Shown here piece by piece: positions 22,431 to 33,629 of a stretch of 64,000 bases of DNA. Each line of letters opens with the position of its first letter. Position 1 is the first letter of the stretch. The translations under genes were made by a program, and so were the position numbers. Origin of the DNA: Heloderma charlesbogerti (Eukaryota > Chordata > Lepidosauria > Squamata > Helodermatidae); the NCBI GenBank assembly GCA_026122225.1, contig JANEZZ010001856.1, positions 2,501 to 66,500 of the forward strand. The letters run 5' to 3'. The notes under the pieces were generated by a model. It searched no databases, was not told where the DNA came from, and saw nothing but the letters and a program-made list of their open reading frames with translations.

Positions 22431-23589
22431 TGGTGGCTATCAGAGAGAATAGCACCCCCAGCAATGTGTGGTACTTAGCAACCAGGGGTAGGTAGCATCT
22501 GAAGTTTTGGTCCCTGGGGCTTAGGAATTTCCTTATTTAGGCAGTTGGACTGGCTGTTGGAAGATTCTAAATCCACTGACATTGAAAGCAGATTAGATGA
22601 TTGGTTCCAGTAACCTTGTGAAACATTCCTCACCCCCTTCAAGAAGCTAAAGTGTAACCAGCTTGAACAAATGAGCACGCTCTTTTTAACAGCTTGATCA
22701 GGCCTTACCTCTCATGTGATGTAGTGTTTACCAAGAGGCTAGGGTCTAGTAGTCACACAAAAGGTGGCTGAATGTCATACCAAGCACCACTCTCCATTCA
22801 GCCCTTCTTTAGGAAGGTGTGTTTAACCATTTATCCAAAGTGCAATTTCCTTAATTTGTGCCACCAAATTGACATGTTTATTTTGCGCCACCAAATTGAC
22901 ATGGCAAATTCTCTGAGTTGAGTGGATCCAGGTAGAGTTTGGCATGTGGTGAAAGGGTGGTGGGGCATGTGATTGCTTCACCTCCCAGCCAGATTGCAAT
23001 GCTCTGTGCATCTGCCGTGCTACAGGTGAAATGCTGAAAATGGATTGGTGGCAGAGCAGATAATGTGAATTTCAGTGTTAAGCTGAGAATCTGTTCTGGC
23101 AATCGGCCACTCACTTCCTCCCATAACTGTTAATGTGAGCAGACTACTCACCTGAGCAGGCAACTTGATTTTTCATTTCACAGGAAGGATACTGATATCT
23201 CTGGTAAGTTAGTTGCTCCTGCATTACTGCACATGTGACCAGTTATCTGCAGAAATGAGCGGCTGATCTATCATCAGAATTAGTTCTGAGTGTGAGGTAA
23301 CATGGTGTCCCATCACCATGTATCAAACACAGCCAAACACACACCATTTTGACCATGGAAATGGTTCTCACGTATCAATTACTGTGAATAATTTACATCA
23401 CTAATGTGAGATGGTAGAGCTGAAGAGATGGTATAGCGGAGATGTTATTATCCTTAAGTGTTCTCATCTTCTCACTTCTTTATTTCATTTTAATACCTTT
23501 ATTACATTTACACCACCTCATATTATGGGAAAGATTTTGTGGGAAAGGTGATAATGATGATTTACTTACTGGTCACAATGCCATAGAGA
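22431..23589. other. Intergenic stretch
   Basis: No gene recognised. A tandem-like duplication of GCCACCAAATTGACATG occurs at about 22860 and 22889. Confidence 0.4.
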
Positions 23590-23597
23590 CTTACAGT

Positions 23598-23997
23598 TAG
23601 GGATGTTGGAGAAATCTGCAACAGAATCAAATGAGTTTAGATTTCTATGACTCCAGCCCTCGGATTCCACAGCAGAACAGCTTTTCCCAAGTCACTCGGA
23701 TTCCATGGACTTGCAGAACAGTGTTTTTACTTTCCAGAATTTTACACAAATGTAATAGTAGAAATAATTAAAATAAAAAAAAGCACTGGCCAAAAATGCA
23801 CATTTTCCCCATGGGCTGAAGCATGAACATGTGCCGGGGGGGGGGGGGATTTATGTATTTTTGCAAATGCGAATTTGTGCAAATTTGGGAAATTAGACAA
23901 ACTCTGATTCTGTCAATGAACAGTCAATGGAATGAAAGGCACCTGACAATCTACAAAATGCAGGCAGAATTGATTTTATAAAATCCGTACATCCCTA
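23598..23997. mobile_element. Non-autonomous hAT-type DNA transposon, 400 bp
   Basis: Ends TAGGGATGT and ACATCCCTA are inverted. The element is flanked by a perfect 8-bp target-site duplication CTTACAGT (23590-23597 and 23998-24005), the hallmark of the hAT superfamily. There is no transposase frame, and the interior has a poly-G run near 23838. A diverged relative is at 6405-6700. Confidence 0.9.
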
Positions 23998-24002
23998 CTT
24001 AC

Positions 24003-24092
24003 AGTGCAGTCATACACATATCTACTCAAAAGTATGTCACATTGAGTTGAATGAGACTTACTTCCGGGTATGTGTGTGCAGGATTGCAGCCT
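24003..24092. repeat. Short palindromic repeat, GGGAGTAAGTCCC family
   Basis: CAGTGCAGTCATACACATAT through ACTTACTTCCGGGTATGTGT and GCAGGATTGCA; a second similar segment lies at 24383-24455. Confidence 0.65.
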
Positions 24093-24244
24093 CTATTATG
24101 CTTAAGCCCATTGAAATCACACTTAATTCTGCATTGGATTGTGGCCACTGTTTGTGAGTGATTCAGTGAATAGAAGCCTCTGATACGTCCGATATGTGAA
24201 TTTTGCAGATTTACAGTTAGGCACCATATATATACTGACTGCAG

Positions 24245-24345
24245 GGTTTTGGCCCATGATCCCTCACCATTGGCTATGCTGGCTAGGGCTGATGGGAGTT
24301 GTAGGCCAAAAGATTTGGAGGGCCACAAATTGCCCACCTTGATAT
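24245..24345. repeat. Foldback repeat, ACAACTCCC family
   Basis: Contains CATTGGCTATGCTGGCTAGG, GCTGATGGGAGTTGTAGGCC and GGAGGGCCAC; the left arm is partly lost. Confidence 0.7.
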
Positions 24346-24849
24346 GCTGTCTAGCTATGTACTAAAACAGCTTCTGTCTTACAGTGCAATCCTATCAATT
24401 TCTGCTCACAACTGAGTTCAGTGTGGCTGACTTCGAGGGAAGGATTGCCACCTTATAAAACATATCTGTCTGAACCTTACATTAAGTGCAAAAGGAAAAC
24501 ACACACACACAAAGTAATAATATAGACAATCAGTCTGCTTGGCATAACGTCTAATTCTGTTTTCTGCCATTTTCTGAATGGAAGAATCCTTGCTATTTTA
24601 TGTAACTCACATTTGAACTAATTATATAACAGTAGAGGAATATGCTTTAAAAATTACTATTAGGGTGTTGTATCTTTGTTCCAAGCCCATTAATGCCATA
24701 TTGGAGTAAAATCTTATTGAAGCTCATCTTCTTAAAACGAACATACTGGAAAAAAGTGAGACCCCCCCCCTCCGCTTATTAGGACAGTTTTACAGAATAT
24801 ATGGCAGCAAACCTAAGTATGGTACTGATTGTACCCTTGTCAATCAGTG

Positions 24850-25190
24850 GCAAATGGGTTTGAAGTTATCTACGGAGGCCCTCCTTTGGATGTCCCTGCC
24901 AAAATAAGTTAGGCGGGTGGCTACAAGAGAGGGCCTTCTCAGTTGTGGCACCCCTTTTATGGAATGCCCTCCCTCAGAAGGCTCGCCTGGTGCCTACATT
25001 GCTATGTTTTTGATGCTGGGCAAAGACATTTCTTTTCTCCCAGGCATTTTAGAGACTTAGTTTTTCAATTCAGTGGTTGTTCTTATATATCCTGTGCTGT
25101 TTGTTATTTTTTATTCTTTTAACCATTTGTAATCTGCCCAGAGAACGCTTGGTACTGGTGGATTAAAAATAAATACATAAATAAATGAAA
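24850..25190 (+). mobile_element. L2/CR1-type LINE 3' fragment
   Basis: Broken frame has the block ending in RAFSVVAP.LWNALP, then a 3' UTR with GTAATCTGCCCAGAGAACGC and an (ATAA)n tail. Same class as 40119-41842. Confidence 0.7.
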
Positions 25191-26394
25191 TATTTGAAAG
25201 AGTCCTAACAACACAGGAAGCTACCCATTACCAGATGAGGGTACCTGTACAGTACATATGTTTGGAAACAGGTGTGTAATGTTTGCTCTTTACACTTTTA
25301 GGTGTACATTAAAAACATAATGTGTGAAGAGGGCCATAAAAGTGACACATATTTACACAAGATGCCACCATGCTATCTTGAAGGATTTTAAACTATGCTG
25401 CAAAATTGGTTGAGCTTCATATGTTGCAGTTGGGATCCCCTCCAGTGAACACTGCTGGCCTGCCAGATATGCAGACACCGTGCATGAAGTACCACAGCGG
25501 TTATAAGTTATCAGGGAAAGGAGCAACAGGCATGCCTGAAGCATAACAGAGTGAAATATTTCCACTGCTTGCAGGCGTTTCAGAAGGGCTGGGCAAGTCA
25601 AGGCTAGCCGTGCTGTTGAAAAGTATTTGGTGCCCTCCTGTCTATGGGATTCCAAGTACACCACTAAAACCAATTATCCTAAAGTTAATGGGATGTGCAA
25701 TGCGAAAACAGAGGGAGGAGGAGTTCTCCTATTTCTTTGGAAAGAAGCTGTAAGCAGCAGAGGAAACTATTTGGAAATGTAACATCTGTAGTCCGGCTCT
25801 TCAGAAGGAGAGAACCGGAGAATCACTGATCTGGGCAGAGTCTGAAGATTGCCCCCTTGCCTCAGAGGAAGACAATCTTCCATATATTAAATCAGATCCA
25901 TAACATATATCAAATCCCATACAGAGTCCACCACTGAGTCTCAGTGGAACATATTTCCGAGTCAAGACGTTTAAGATCATAGACAGCCTAAGGAGCATGT
26001 ATATTCAGTAGCCCTCAAACCTCCCTTCACACGAGCACTGTAGCACTGACAGATGAAACTCGCTATTCTGTGTTTTAAAAGCAGCATGACAGTGGATCCA
26101 TTTTGGAATGTGCTGGAGATGGGAAGTGGGCTGGCAAACAAGAACGGTCAGGCAAGCCTCTACTTAAGGGGTTGTAAAGTGTCCAATATATGATGGATAC
26201 GAGTTGTATCCAGCAGTGCAGCACTGCTGGTGAAATGGATTCTTCAGCCCCCCCGTGCTCCCCTCGTCTGCTCTGGAGAGTTAGCAGTCCCTCTGGAGCA
26301 GATTTGGGGGTTTGGAGGGGAGGAAGACCCTTCGACTGAATGACTTTTGTGCAGTTGGACTCAAGCACGTAGAGATGTATGCCTTTCTAAATGA
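25191..26394. other. Intergenic stretch
   Basis: No conserved gene or complete element recognised. Confidence 0.4.
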
Positions 26395-26495
26395 CTAATG
26401 GCTCAATCCTAAGCACATTTAGACATAAAAAAGTCTTATAACTCCAGTTATGGGACTTTTTCTGTCTGAACATGCATAGGACTGCACTCTAAGTG
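26395..26495. repeat. Foldback repeat, TTTAGACA/TGTCTGAACATGCA family
   Basis: CAATCCTAAGCACATTTAGACA is mirrored by GTCTGAACATGCATAGGAC; a second copy is at 26600-26740 and a third in RRM2 intron 1. Confidence 0.75.
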
Positions 26496-26563
26496 GGTGT
26501 GCATGTGTATGTAAAAGGTACAAACGCAGAGGGGAGAAATAATCAAAGGCTTTTGCTTCTCTT

Positions 26564-26578
26564 CCACTAGGGGGCAGC
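26564..26578 (+). promoter_or_regulatory. Candidate CTCF motif
   Basis: CCACTAGGGGGCAGC is an essentially perfect CTCF core. It lies between CYS1 and RRM2, between two foldback repeats. Confidence 0.55.
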
Positions 26579-26599
26579 ATTGCCACAAATAACTACTTA

Positions 26600-26740
26600 A
26601 GGGTGCAATCCTGTGCTTGTTTAGACAAAAAAAAGTCTGACAATTCCTAGCATGCCCCAGCCAGCATACCAGGCTGGAGGAATGCTGGGAACTGTAGGAC
26701 TGTTTTCTGTCTAAACATGCATGGGATTGCTCCCTAAGAC
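26600..26740. repeat. Foldback repeat, second copy of the TTTAGACA family
   Basis: TGCAATCCTGTGCTTGTTTA is mirrored by TCTAAACATGCATGGGATTG. The centre pairs CCAGCCAGCATACCAGGCTGG. Confidence 0.8.
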
Positions 26741-27544
26741 ATTTTGCTGCTTGAAAGGAAGGACAAGATGGAGCCTCCCTCCACTCCCTGTACAAAATTT
26801 AACCTGACTGGCAGCTGACTAGTTCAACAATGCCAATGGGACACCATTCTCTACTGCACCTGAGAACAGCAGCCAAGCTTTGGGGGGGTGAAGGGCAGGT
26901 CAAGTGGCACACACAGCTCTGCTCACTCTGTGCCCCCAGCATCTGCTGCCTGGGGCAAGTGCCTCACTCTACCTAATGGTAGGGCCAGCCCTGCAAAGGA
27001 ATGTAAAAGACAAACCAGCACCCATCCATGGCATGTATATCAAAGAGTTCACTGGCTGGACTGTAAGCTAAGGTGGCATGTGCAGCCACTAAGGGCACAA
27101 TTCATGGGTGTGGGGTATACCATGGCCAGAGGAGGAAAGAGTGTTTGTTCTTTTTTATGGACTGTAAACCAAATCAGCCATGCCTCTTGATACTTTCCCC
27201 TCTCCATGTTGTTTGGAATAGGATTTCATGATGTCTTCACCTTCTTATGTAGGACAGTTCCAAAGTGTCATCTTAGATATTTTTAGGACTGGTGCCCTTG
27301 CCCTTTTTGCTCAGCAACTGAATGGGAGGGGATGTGCTTGTTTTGCAAACATCACCCTTTTGCCCAGCACGGGTGTCGTTTTAAAGAGGGTCACCTGGGC
27401 ATGGGCCCTGGATCTTTTTTGAGCTGTCCTAATTGCTGGTGTTTTTTTTTTTTTACATTTTCCCATTGACTTGCATTGGAAAACAGAAACAGACTTAGTT
27501 TTTTTAGTTTGGATGATACATATATACAATTTGGAGAACTGGTA

Positions 27545-27870
27545 GCCCCCATGGAGCTGAACCTGCCAAATTTCAGGTGGTTAGGTCTAGTGGCTTTTGA
27601 GCTAGTCGTTTGCTTTTGTCAAGAAAATCTGTCAAAGCAAAGAGCTATAATTTTTTTGTTCTTCCACATAAGTTTATGGAATTTGGGAATCTGGCAGACC
27701 CTATGGAGATGACTCAACCTGCCAAATTTCAGACAGTTAGGTCCAGTGGCTTTTGTGCTAGCCACAGATAAAAATTTTTTTCAAGACAATCTGTCAAAGC
27801 AAAGAGCTGTAATTTTCACTACTCCATATAATTGTATAAACCTCCCCCTTATTTGCCTTTCTTCTAAATT
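27545..27870. repeat. Two tandem units of about 156 bp
   Basis: CCTGCCAAATTTCAG begins at 27562 and at 27718. Both units continue with TTAGGTC.AGTGGCTTTTG and TCTGTCAAAGCAAAGAGCT. A related CTGAAATTTGGC motif occurs near 31783. Family unknown. Confidence 0.8.
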
Positions 27871-28749
27871 AAATAGCCCAAACATTAAAGCCTTTCCTTG
27901 TAGAGTAGTGATTGCGTCCCACTTTCAATCACCCCACTGTGACTGGAGACTGCTGGGTTAAAAGTTCAGCCCTATTGGCAGCTACATGCCACTTGCCAAG
28001 GCTCAGTTCCCCCCTCCCAACTCCTCCTCTCCCCCTCCTAACCTTAAGAAAATCCTTACATTTCCCAGACAGGCTGTCTGGGCTTCAGAATCGTCCAAAG
28101 CGATCTGAAGCAATTTGGATTGATCTGACCCATTTCGGACTGATCCAGACCCGTTTCAGATCCAGTCTGATTAGGTCCAAATCACCCTGCTTTGGTTTGG
28201 AATTTGGATCTGGACCCGAAGCAGTGCATAGCCCTGCTTGATACAAGTCTGCTTCTTCCCTCTGAGCTCAGTAGCCTTGCTGTTACTAGGAGGTCTTAGG
28301 ACCCACTCTGTTGGCAGACCAATACAGACTCCATCCAGTGTGAATGCACCAGCCTTTTAAACTAGAGGGGAGGCCGCTACCTTTCCTTCCACAGTCTGCT
28401 CATTGTTTTTCTCTCTCCCCCTACTTTTCTTTTCTGCTCTTACATGCCCACTGTTGGGAGCTTGCTTGCAATTAAATTTTGAAGAGGGAGAAGGAAGGGA
28501 AGAAAGAGCTCCATGTGAAATACTGTTTCTTTCTCTTCTTTATTCTTCCCAGAGCATATCTTGAGGAATTCTTAAAGAGAATTCTCTTCAATGGGCAAGA
28601 GAAGTTCTGAACAGTATTTGACTTTATACAAACAGACAAGAAGGTTTGTTTTTCTCCTTCTCATTCAAGCAAGAATAGTGGGTCCACATGGTTGCAGAGA
28701 AACAAATCTGGGGCTGTTTTGTTTATCAGTTGCCATTATTCAGCAATAG

Positions 28750-28950
28750 GAAGGGCTGTAGCTCAGTGGTAGAGCACATGCTTGGCATGCTGGAGGTCCC
28801 AGGTTCAATCCCCAGCATCTCCAGGTAGGGCTACGAAAGAATCCTGCCTGAAACCCAGGACTGCCGCTGCTGTCAGTCAGTGTCAACAATACTGGGCTAG
28901 ATGGACCCAGGATCTGACTCAGTATAAGGCAGCTTCCTATGTTCCTATGA
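28750..28950 (+). mobile_element. tRNA-derived SINE with CR1-like tail
   Basis: The head resembles a tRNA (Ala-like) with A box TAGCTCAGTGGTAGAGC (28759 on) and B box GGTTCAATCCC (28802-28812). The body ends in TTCCTATGTTCCTATGA, a short repeat like CR1 tails. Length, body and tail exclude a functional tRNA gene. Confidence 0.85.
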
Positions 28951-29623
28951 ACAGAAAGCTTTAATAAAAATAGGAGGTCTTGGTTTCTTTTTTTAGTTGA
29001 GGGGAGATAAATACTGCTCATTTATACAAGCCTATGTATGCCTACTCAGAACTCTTATGTTTAATGAGGAAAGTGCAGGAAAGTGTGCATAGGATTCCAG
29101 CACAAGTTACTTCTGCAGGGAGGTTTGCACCTTCATGTTCTGCATGTTTACTCAGGAATAAGTCCTGAGTTGTGAGCATGGTACTGCAGGCTTACTACAG
29201 TGCATACCCAATTCTGTCTAATGAATTTACTTTGCATGTTTTGTCATTTGTGTGTTGTTGTTGTTGTTTTCATTTTGCATGAACTGTAGCTTCAGTGGTG
29301 AGGGAAAGGCTGTTAGTACATGCTCAGAGTTTCTCCAGAACTTAGCCCTAGTTTTGAAAACAGACTGATTGGCTGAATCCTGGTGAAGTCTTGGCACAAA
29401 TGAAGTTATGGGGAGGAAGATACAACGAGAGCTTGTGCATAACAAGTAGGAGGTAGAGGAGAGTTGCACAAAACAAGACATCTGTTTTTATGAAGATTTG
29501 CTGGAGGATGGTAGGATGAGGAGGGATGGTTGCATGGAGGGGAATAGAATTGGTAGGGGGAGAATGTAAGCGCTCAGTGGTGAACAAAAAGCATTCTGCA
29601 TATGCTCAGAGGAACTCTACATT

Positions 29624-29765
29624 TAAGAACATAGGAAGAGCCATGCTGCATCGGACCAAGGTCCATCTAGTCCAGCATTCTGTTCAACAGTGGCCAACCA
29701 GATGCCCATGGGAAACCCACAAGCAGCACGTGAGTGCAATAGCACCTTCCCACCCATGTTCCCCT
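29624..29765 (+). repeat. CR1-mobilised-type repeat interrupted by BovB
   Basis: AAGAACATAGGAAGAGCCAT, then GACCAAGGTCCATCTAGTCC and GTGGCCAACCAGATGCCCAT form a recurrent reptile repeat type. The BovB copy inserted at its 3' side. Confidence 0.65.
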
Positions 29766-29778
29766 GCTGCTAACATTG

Positions 29779-31401
29779 TTGTTGTTGTTGTTCAGTCGTG
29801 TCCGACTCTTCGTGACCCCATGGACCATAGCATGCCAGGCCTTCCTGTCCTGCGCTCTCTCCCGGAGCGTGCTCAAGTTCATATTCATTGCATTGGTGAT
29901 GCTATCTAGCCATCTCATCCTCTGCCGTCCCCTTCTCCTTTTGCCTTCAGTCTTTCGCAGCATCAGGGTCTTTTCCAGAGAGTTTTCTCTTCGCATTAGG
30001 TGGCCAAAATATTTGAGCTTCAGCTTCAGTATCTGTCCTTCCAATGAGCACTCAGGGTTGATTTCCTTTAGGATTGACTGATTTGACCTCCTTGCAGTCC
30101 AGGGGACTCGTAAGGGTCTTCTCCAGCGCCACAGTTCGAAAGCATCGATTCTTTGGCGCTCAGCCTTCCTTATAGTCCAGCTCTCACAGCCATACGTTAC
30201 TACTGGGAAAACCATAGCTTTGATTAGACGGACCTTTGTAGGCAAGGTGATGTCTCTGCTTCTTACTATGCTGTCTAGGTTGGCCGTAGCTTTCCTCCCA
30301 AGGAGCAAGCGTCTTTTAATTTCATGGCTACAGTCACCGTCTGCGGTGATCTTGGAGCCCAAGAAAGTAAAATCTGTCACTGCTTCCATTTCTTCCCCTT
30401 CTATATGCCAGGAAGTGATAGGGCCAGATGCCATGATCTTAGTTTTTTTAATGTTGAGTTTCAAACCAGCTTTTGCACTCTCCTCTTTCACCCTCAACAA
30501 GAGGCTCTTTAGTTCCTCTTCGCTTTCTGCCATTAGGGTGGTATCGTCTGCATATGGGAGGTTGTTGATAATTCTCCCAGCAATCTTAATTCCGACCTCT
30601 GATTCATCCAACCCGGCATTTCTCATGATGTACTCTGCATATAAGTTAAATAAGCAGGGTGACAATATGCAGCCTTGTCGTACTCCTTTCCCAATTTTGA
30701 ACCACTCGGTTGTTCCATGTCTGGTTCTTACTGTTGCTTCTTGACCCTCGTACAGGTTTCTCAGGAGACAGGTAAGGTGGTCTGGTACTCCCATCACTTT
30801 AAGAATTTGCCACAGTTTGTTGTGATCCACACAATCAAAGGCTTTAGTGTAGTCAATGAAGCAGAAATAGACGTTTTTCCGGAATTCTCTTGCTTTCTCC
30901 ATGATGCAGCGAATGTTGGCGATTTGATCTCTAGTTCCTCTGCCTCTTCGAAACCCAGCTTGTACTTCCGGTAGTTCTCGGTTCGCATACTGCTGAAGCC
31001 TAGCTTGTAGGATTTTGAGCATCACCTTGCTGGCATGTGAATTGAGCGGAATTGTGCGGTAGTTTGAACACTCTTTGGCGTTGCCCTTCTTTGGAATTGG
31101 AATGTAAACTGACCTTTTCCAGTCTTGCGGCCATTGTTGAGTGTTCCAGATTTGTTGGCATATTGAGTGCAGCACTTTAACAGCATCATCTTTTAGGATT
31201 TTAAATAGCTCAGCTGGAATACTGTCATCTCTGCTAGCTTTGTTGTTAGTAATGCTTCCTAAGGCCCACTTGACTTCACTCTCGAGGATGTCCGGCTCAA
31301 GTTCAGTGACCGCACTATCATGGCTATCAGGGACATTCAGATCTTTCCTGTATAGTTCTTCTGTGTATTCTTTCCACCTCTTCTTAATCTCATCTAACAT
31401 A
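29779..31401 (-). mobile_element. 5'-truncated BovB (RTE) retrotransposon with open RT frame
   Basis: A 13-bp target-site duplication GCTGCTAACATTG flanks it (29766-29778 and 31402-31414). The 3' end has the BovB TCGTGTCCGACTC signature (as plus strand) and a (TTG)n tail. The minus-strand frame is open from the truncation point to its natural C-terminus (over 500 codons of element sequence) with reverse-transcriptase hallmarks: the IPIPKKG block, FCFIDYTKAFD (motif A), GVRQGCILSPCLFN (motif B), and YADD in NLPYADDTTLM (motif C). The endonuclease part is missing through 5' truncation, which is normal for target-primed integration. The open frame suggests a recent insertion. Confidence 0.95.
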
Positions 31402-31428
31402 GCTGCTAACATTGGTGAAATGTAAATA

Positions 31429-33101
31429 AATGTTAGTAATCCTAAATTTGCATGCATGTATATCCTTCAGGAACTTTGCAGGTTTCTTGCCTGGGAGACA
31501 CCTCTAATGACCTGTGCATTTTCATACACATTTACCCAAAAATTAGTGGGTAAGGGAAGGGAAAACAAATCACTCTGTCCCCCAAACTGGAGAACTCCCC
31601 TTCCTCATGAAGTGCTGCATCTATCTTTCTGAAACTTTGCTGATTCCTTAATTAGAGACACCGCTAGGCTGTCTGTAATTTTCAGAACAATGGTTCACAA
31701 GGAACATAGAGAGATAAGTATGTCCTCTTTTGGAGACTTCAAAATGTCAAGGCTACCATTGCACAACCCCCCTGTGGCTATCATTCTGAAATTTGGCGGA
31801 TATGATCTCTTCTGATGGGGCAATGAATCCTGACATTTTTATCCAATTCTTCCAAGGAATAAAAATTTATTGGCAGGTAATTTTAAAAGAACATCAAAAT
31901 ATAAACCCTGCACCAATTTTTCTGACATTGGGAGGGTGTAATTCCCTTCTATAGGGGGCTACTATGCCTGAAATTATTATCCAGTTCTGACCAAGAGAAA
32001 AAAGTAACAGTTTTCCCCCCCCTAATTTCCCATGGTAGTCACTAGGAAGCATCAAGACTCATTTTTCCAAACCTTGACTCAGGTTTGGTGCTCAGCTGAA
32101 GCGGACCAACTACAAATTGGCCTGAGAAGAAGCGGGATGTTTTCCAAAATGCTGAATTGGGGTCTGAGTTGAAGTGTGTGTGTGTGGGGGGAGGTCAGTG
32201 CACACTTCTTATGTATGTATGTAGTCTATACACACACATACACACGTGCAAGCACACCACATGCACACACACATATTAGAGGTGCACTTAGACATGTGTG
32301 TGTGTATATGTGCACAATCACATTGGTGTGATGGGCCTGTGCCCTGGATCTTTTAAGAACCTAGCAATGCCCCTGCTGCCCAGATTGTAGAAATATCCAG
32401 TTACACAACTCTGCTCACTGAACTGGGGTCATAGTGGAGGATTCTGAGCAGTCTAGCAGCTTCTGCAGGGCCACAAACGTGTTTCTAATTTGCCTGGGAT
32501 ATCTGGACTATTCCCTTGTGGCTGCCCAGGCTGTACAAATGAGTGGATTAGCCAGAGGTGTAGGAACACTGGATGCAGAAATAGGCCAATAGCCCTTTCT
32601 GGTTTTCTTCTGAACGCTGATTGTTTCTTTCGGTCTCTGAAGTGAGATTGCAAAGGAAGGTGAAATGTGTAATGTACAGCACTACATTCTAGTTTCTCCT
32701 CAATCACAGGTTAAAACAACCAAACATTTATCTTGCTTGTGAACTGTGTCTTGAGAAGCATGAACATATGCAGCCATTTTCAGGAGACATTTGCATGCGT
32801 TTTAAGACAAAAGGAGCAAAGGTTTACATATGCTCATGCACCATGTGAACATGCGGAGAGCTTATGCTCAAGTTGGACCTCAAATATTAGGTCTGAAGAG
32901 AGCTCTTTAATTAAAACGGATATTTTTGAGTCTGGGTGGATATCCTGATACCTTTTTCAAAGAGCAATATCAATAAAGTGATAGGAGAATGCAAGAAAAA
33001 TGCTCTTTGTTTAGGCTCGACAGAGAAGGTGTTTCTGTCCATTGCAGGGCTAGGCCAGAAAATTATGAGTTTACCTGAGCTGAAGGTATAAAACTCTTTC
33101 C
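31429..33101. other. Intergenic stretch, repeat debris
   Basis: Contains CA/TG dinucleotide clusters at 32170-32330 and sequence resembling the 27545 tandem units near 31780. No gene recognised. Confidence 0.4.
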
Positions 33102-33102
33102 A

Positions 33103-33146
<44 letters not shown>

Positions 33147-33148
33147 AA
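33102..33148. repeat. (GAAA)n microsatellite
   Basis: About eleven uninterrupted tetranucleotide units. Confidence 0.95.
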
Positions 33149-33214
33149 ACACAATGTGTGATTATTACACTATAGTCTCTACATCTTTTACTTGTCATAA
33201 CCATCTACTGCTTT

Positions 33215-33485
33215 CAGGGCTGGCTGAAGGCATTTTGTTGCCTGAGGCGAAAGATGATGCCCCCTTCCAGTCTGCATACAAAAATGCTGACAGTAGTGGT
33301 AGCTGAATTTTTCTTCCATGCTGGCACAGCATTCTCCAGTACACCTGAAGGCAGCAGGTTAGTTTAGAGAGAGGCAGGCAGGCCGTGTGGCCCATAACTC
33401 TCATCTCCAACACCTTGCTGCCATCTCCCAGCATCTGCCACTTGAGGCGACCACTTCACTCTGCTTTATGGTAGGGCCAGCCCTG
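33215..33485. mobile_element. Non-autonomous hAT-type element, 271 bp
   Basis: Ends CAGGGCTGGC and GGCCAGCCCTG are inverted. Flanks ACTGCTTT (33207-33214) and ACTTCTTT (33486-33493) match at 7 of 8 positions, as for an aged hAT duplication. A related right end is at about 26960-26992. Confidence 0.85.
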
Positions 33486-33629
33486 ACTTCTTTGAGGTAT
33501 CGGTCTTCTTCCAACCCATGATAGAGGAGAGGTATACAAATTGAGGCTGCAACCCTAAACACACTTAGTAAGCAGTAAATCTACTGGAAACAAAAGAACT
33601 GAATAAACATGCCTAGCATCACACTGACT

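Noticed and set aside
28750..28830. Possible functional tRNA-Ala gene
   Set aside because: A and B boxes are present, but the sequence continues into a SINE body with a CR1-like tail, and the stem pairing is degraded.
29776..31425. Plus-strand frames of 60-174 codons opposite the BovB copies (also 53408-55474)
   Set aside because: They are antisense shadows of the BovB reverse-transcriptase frame and recur at matching positions in both copies.
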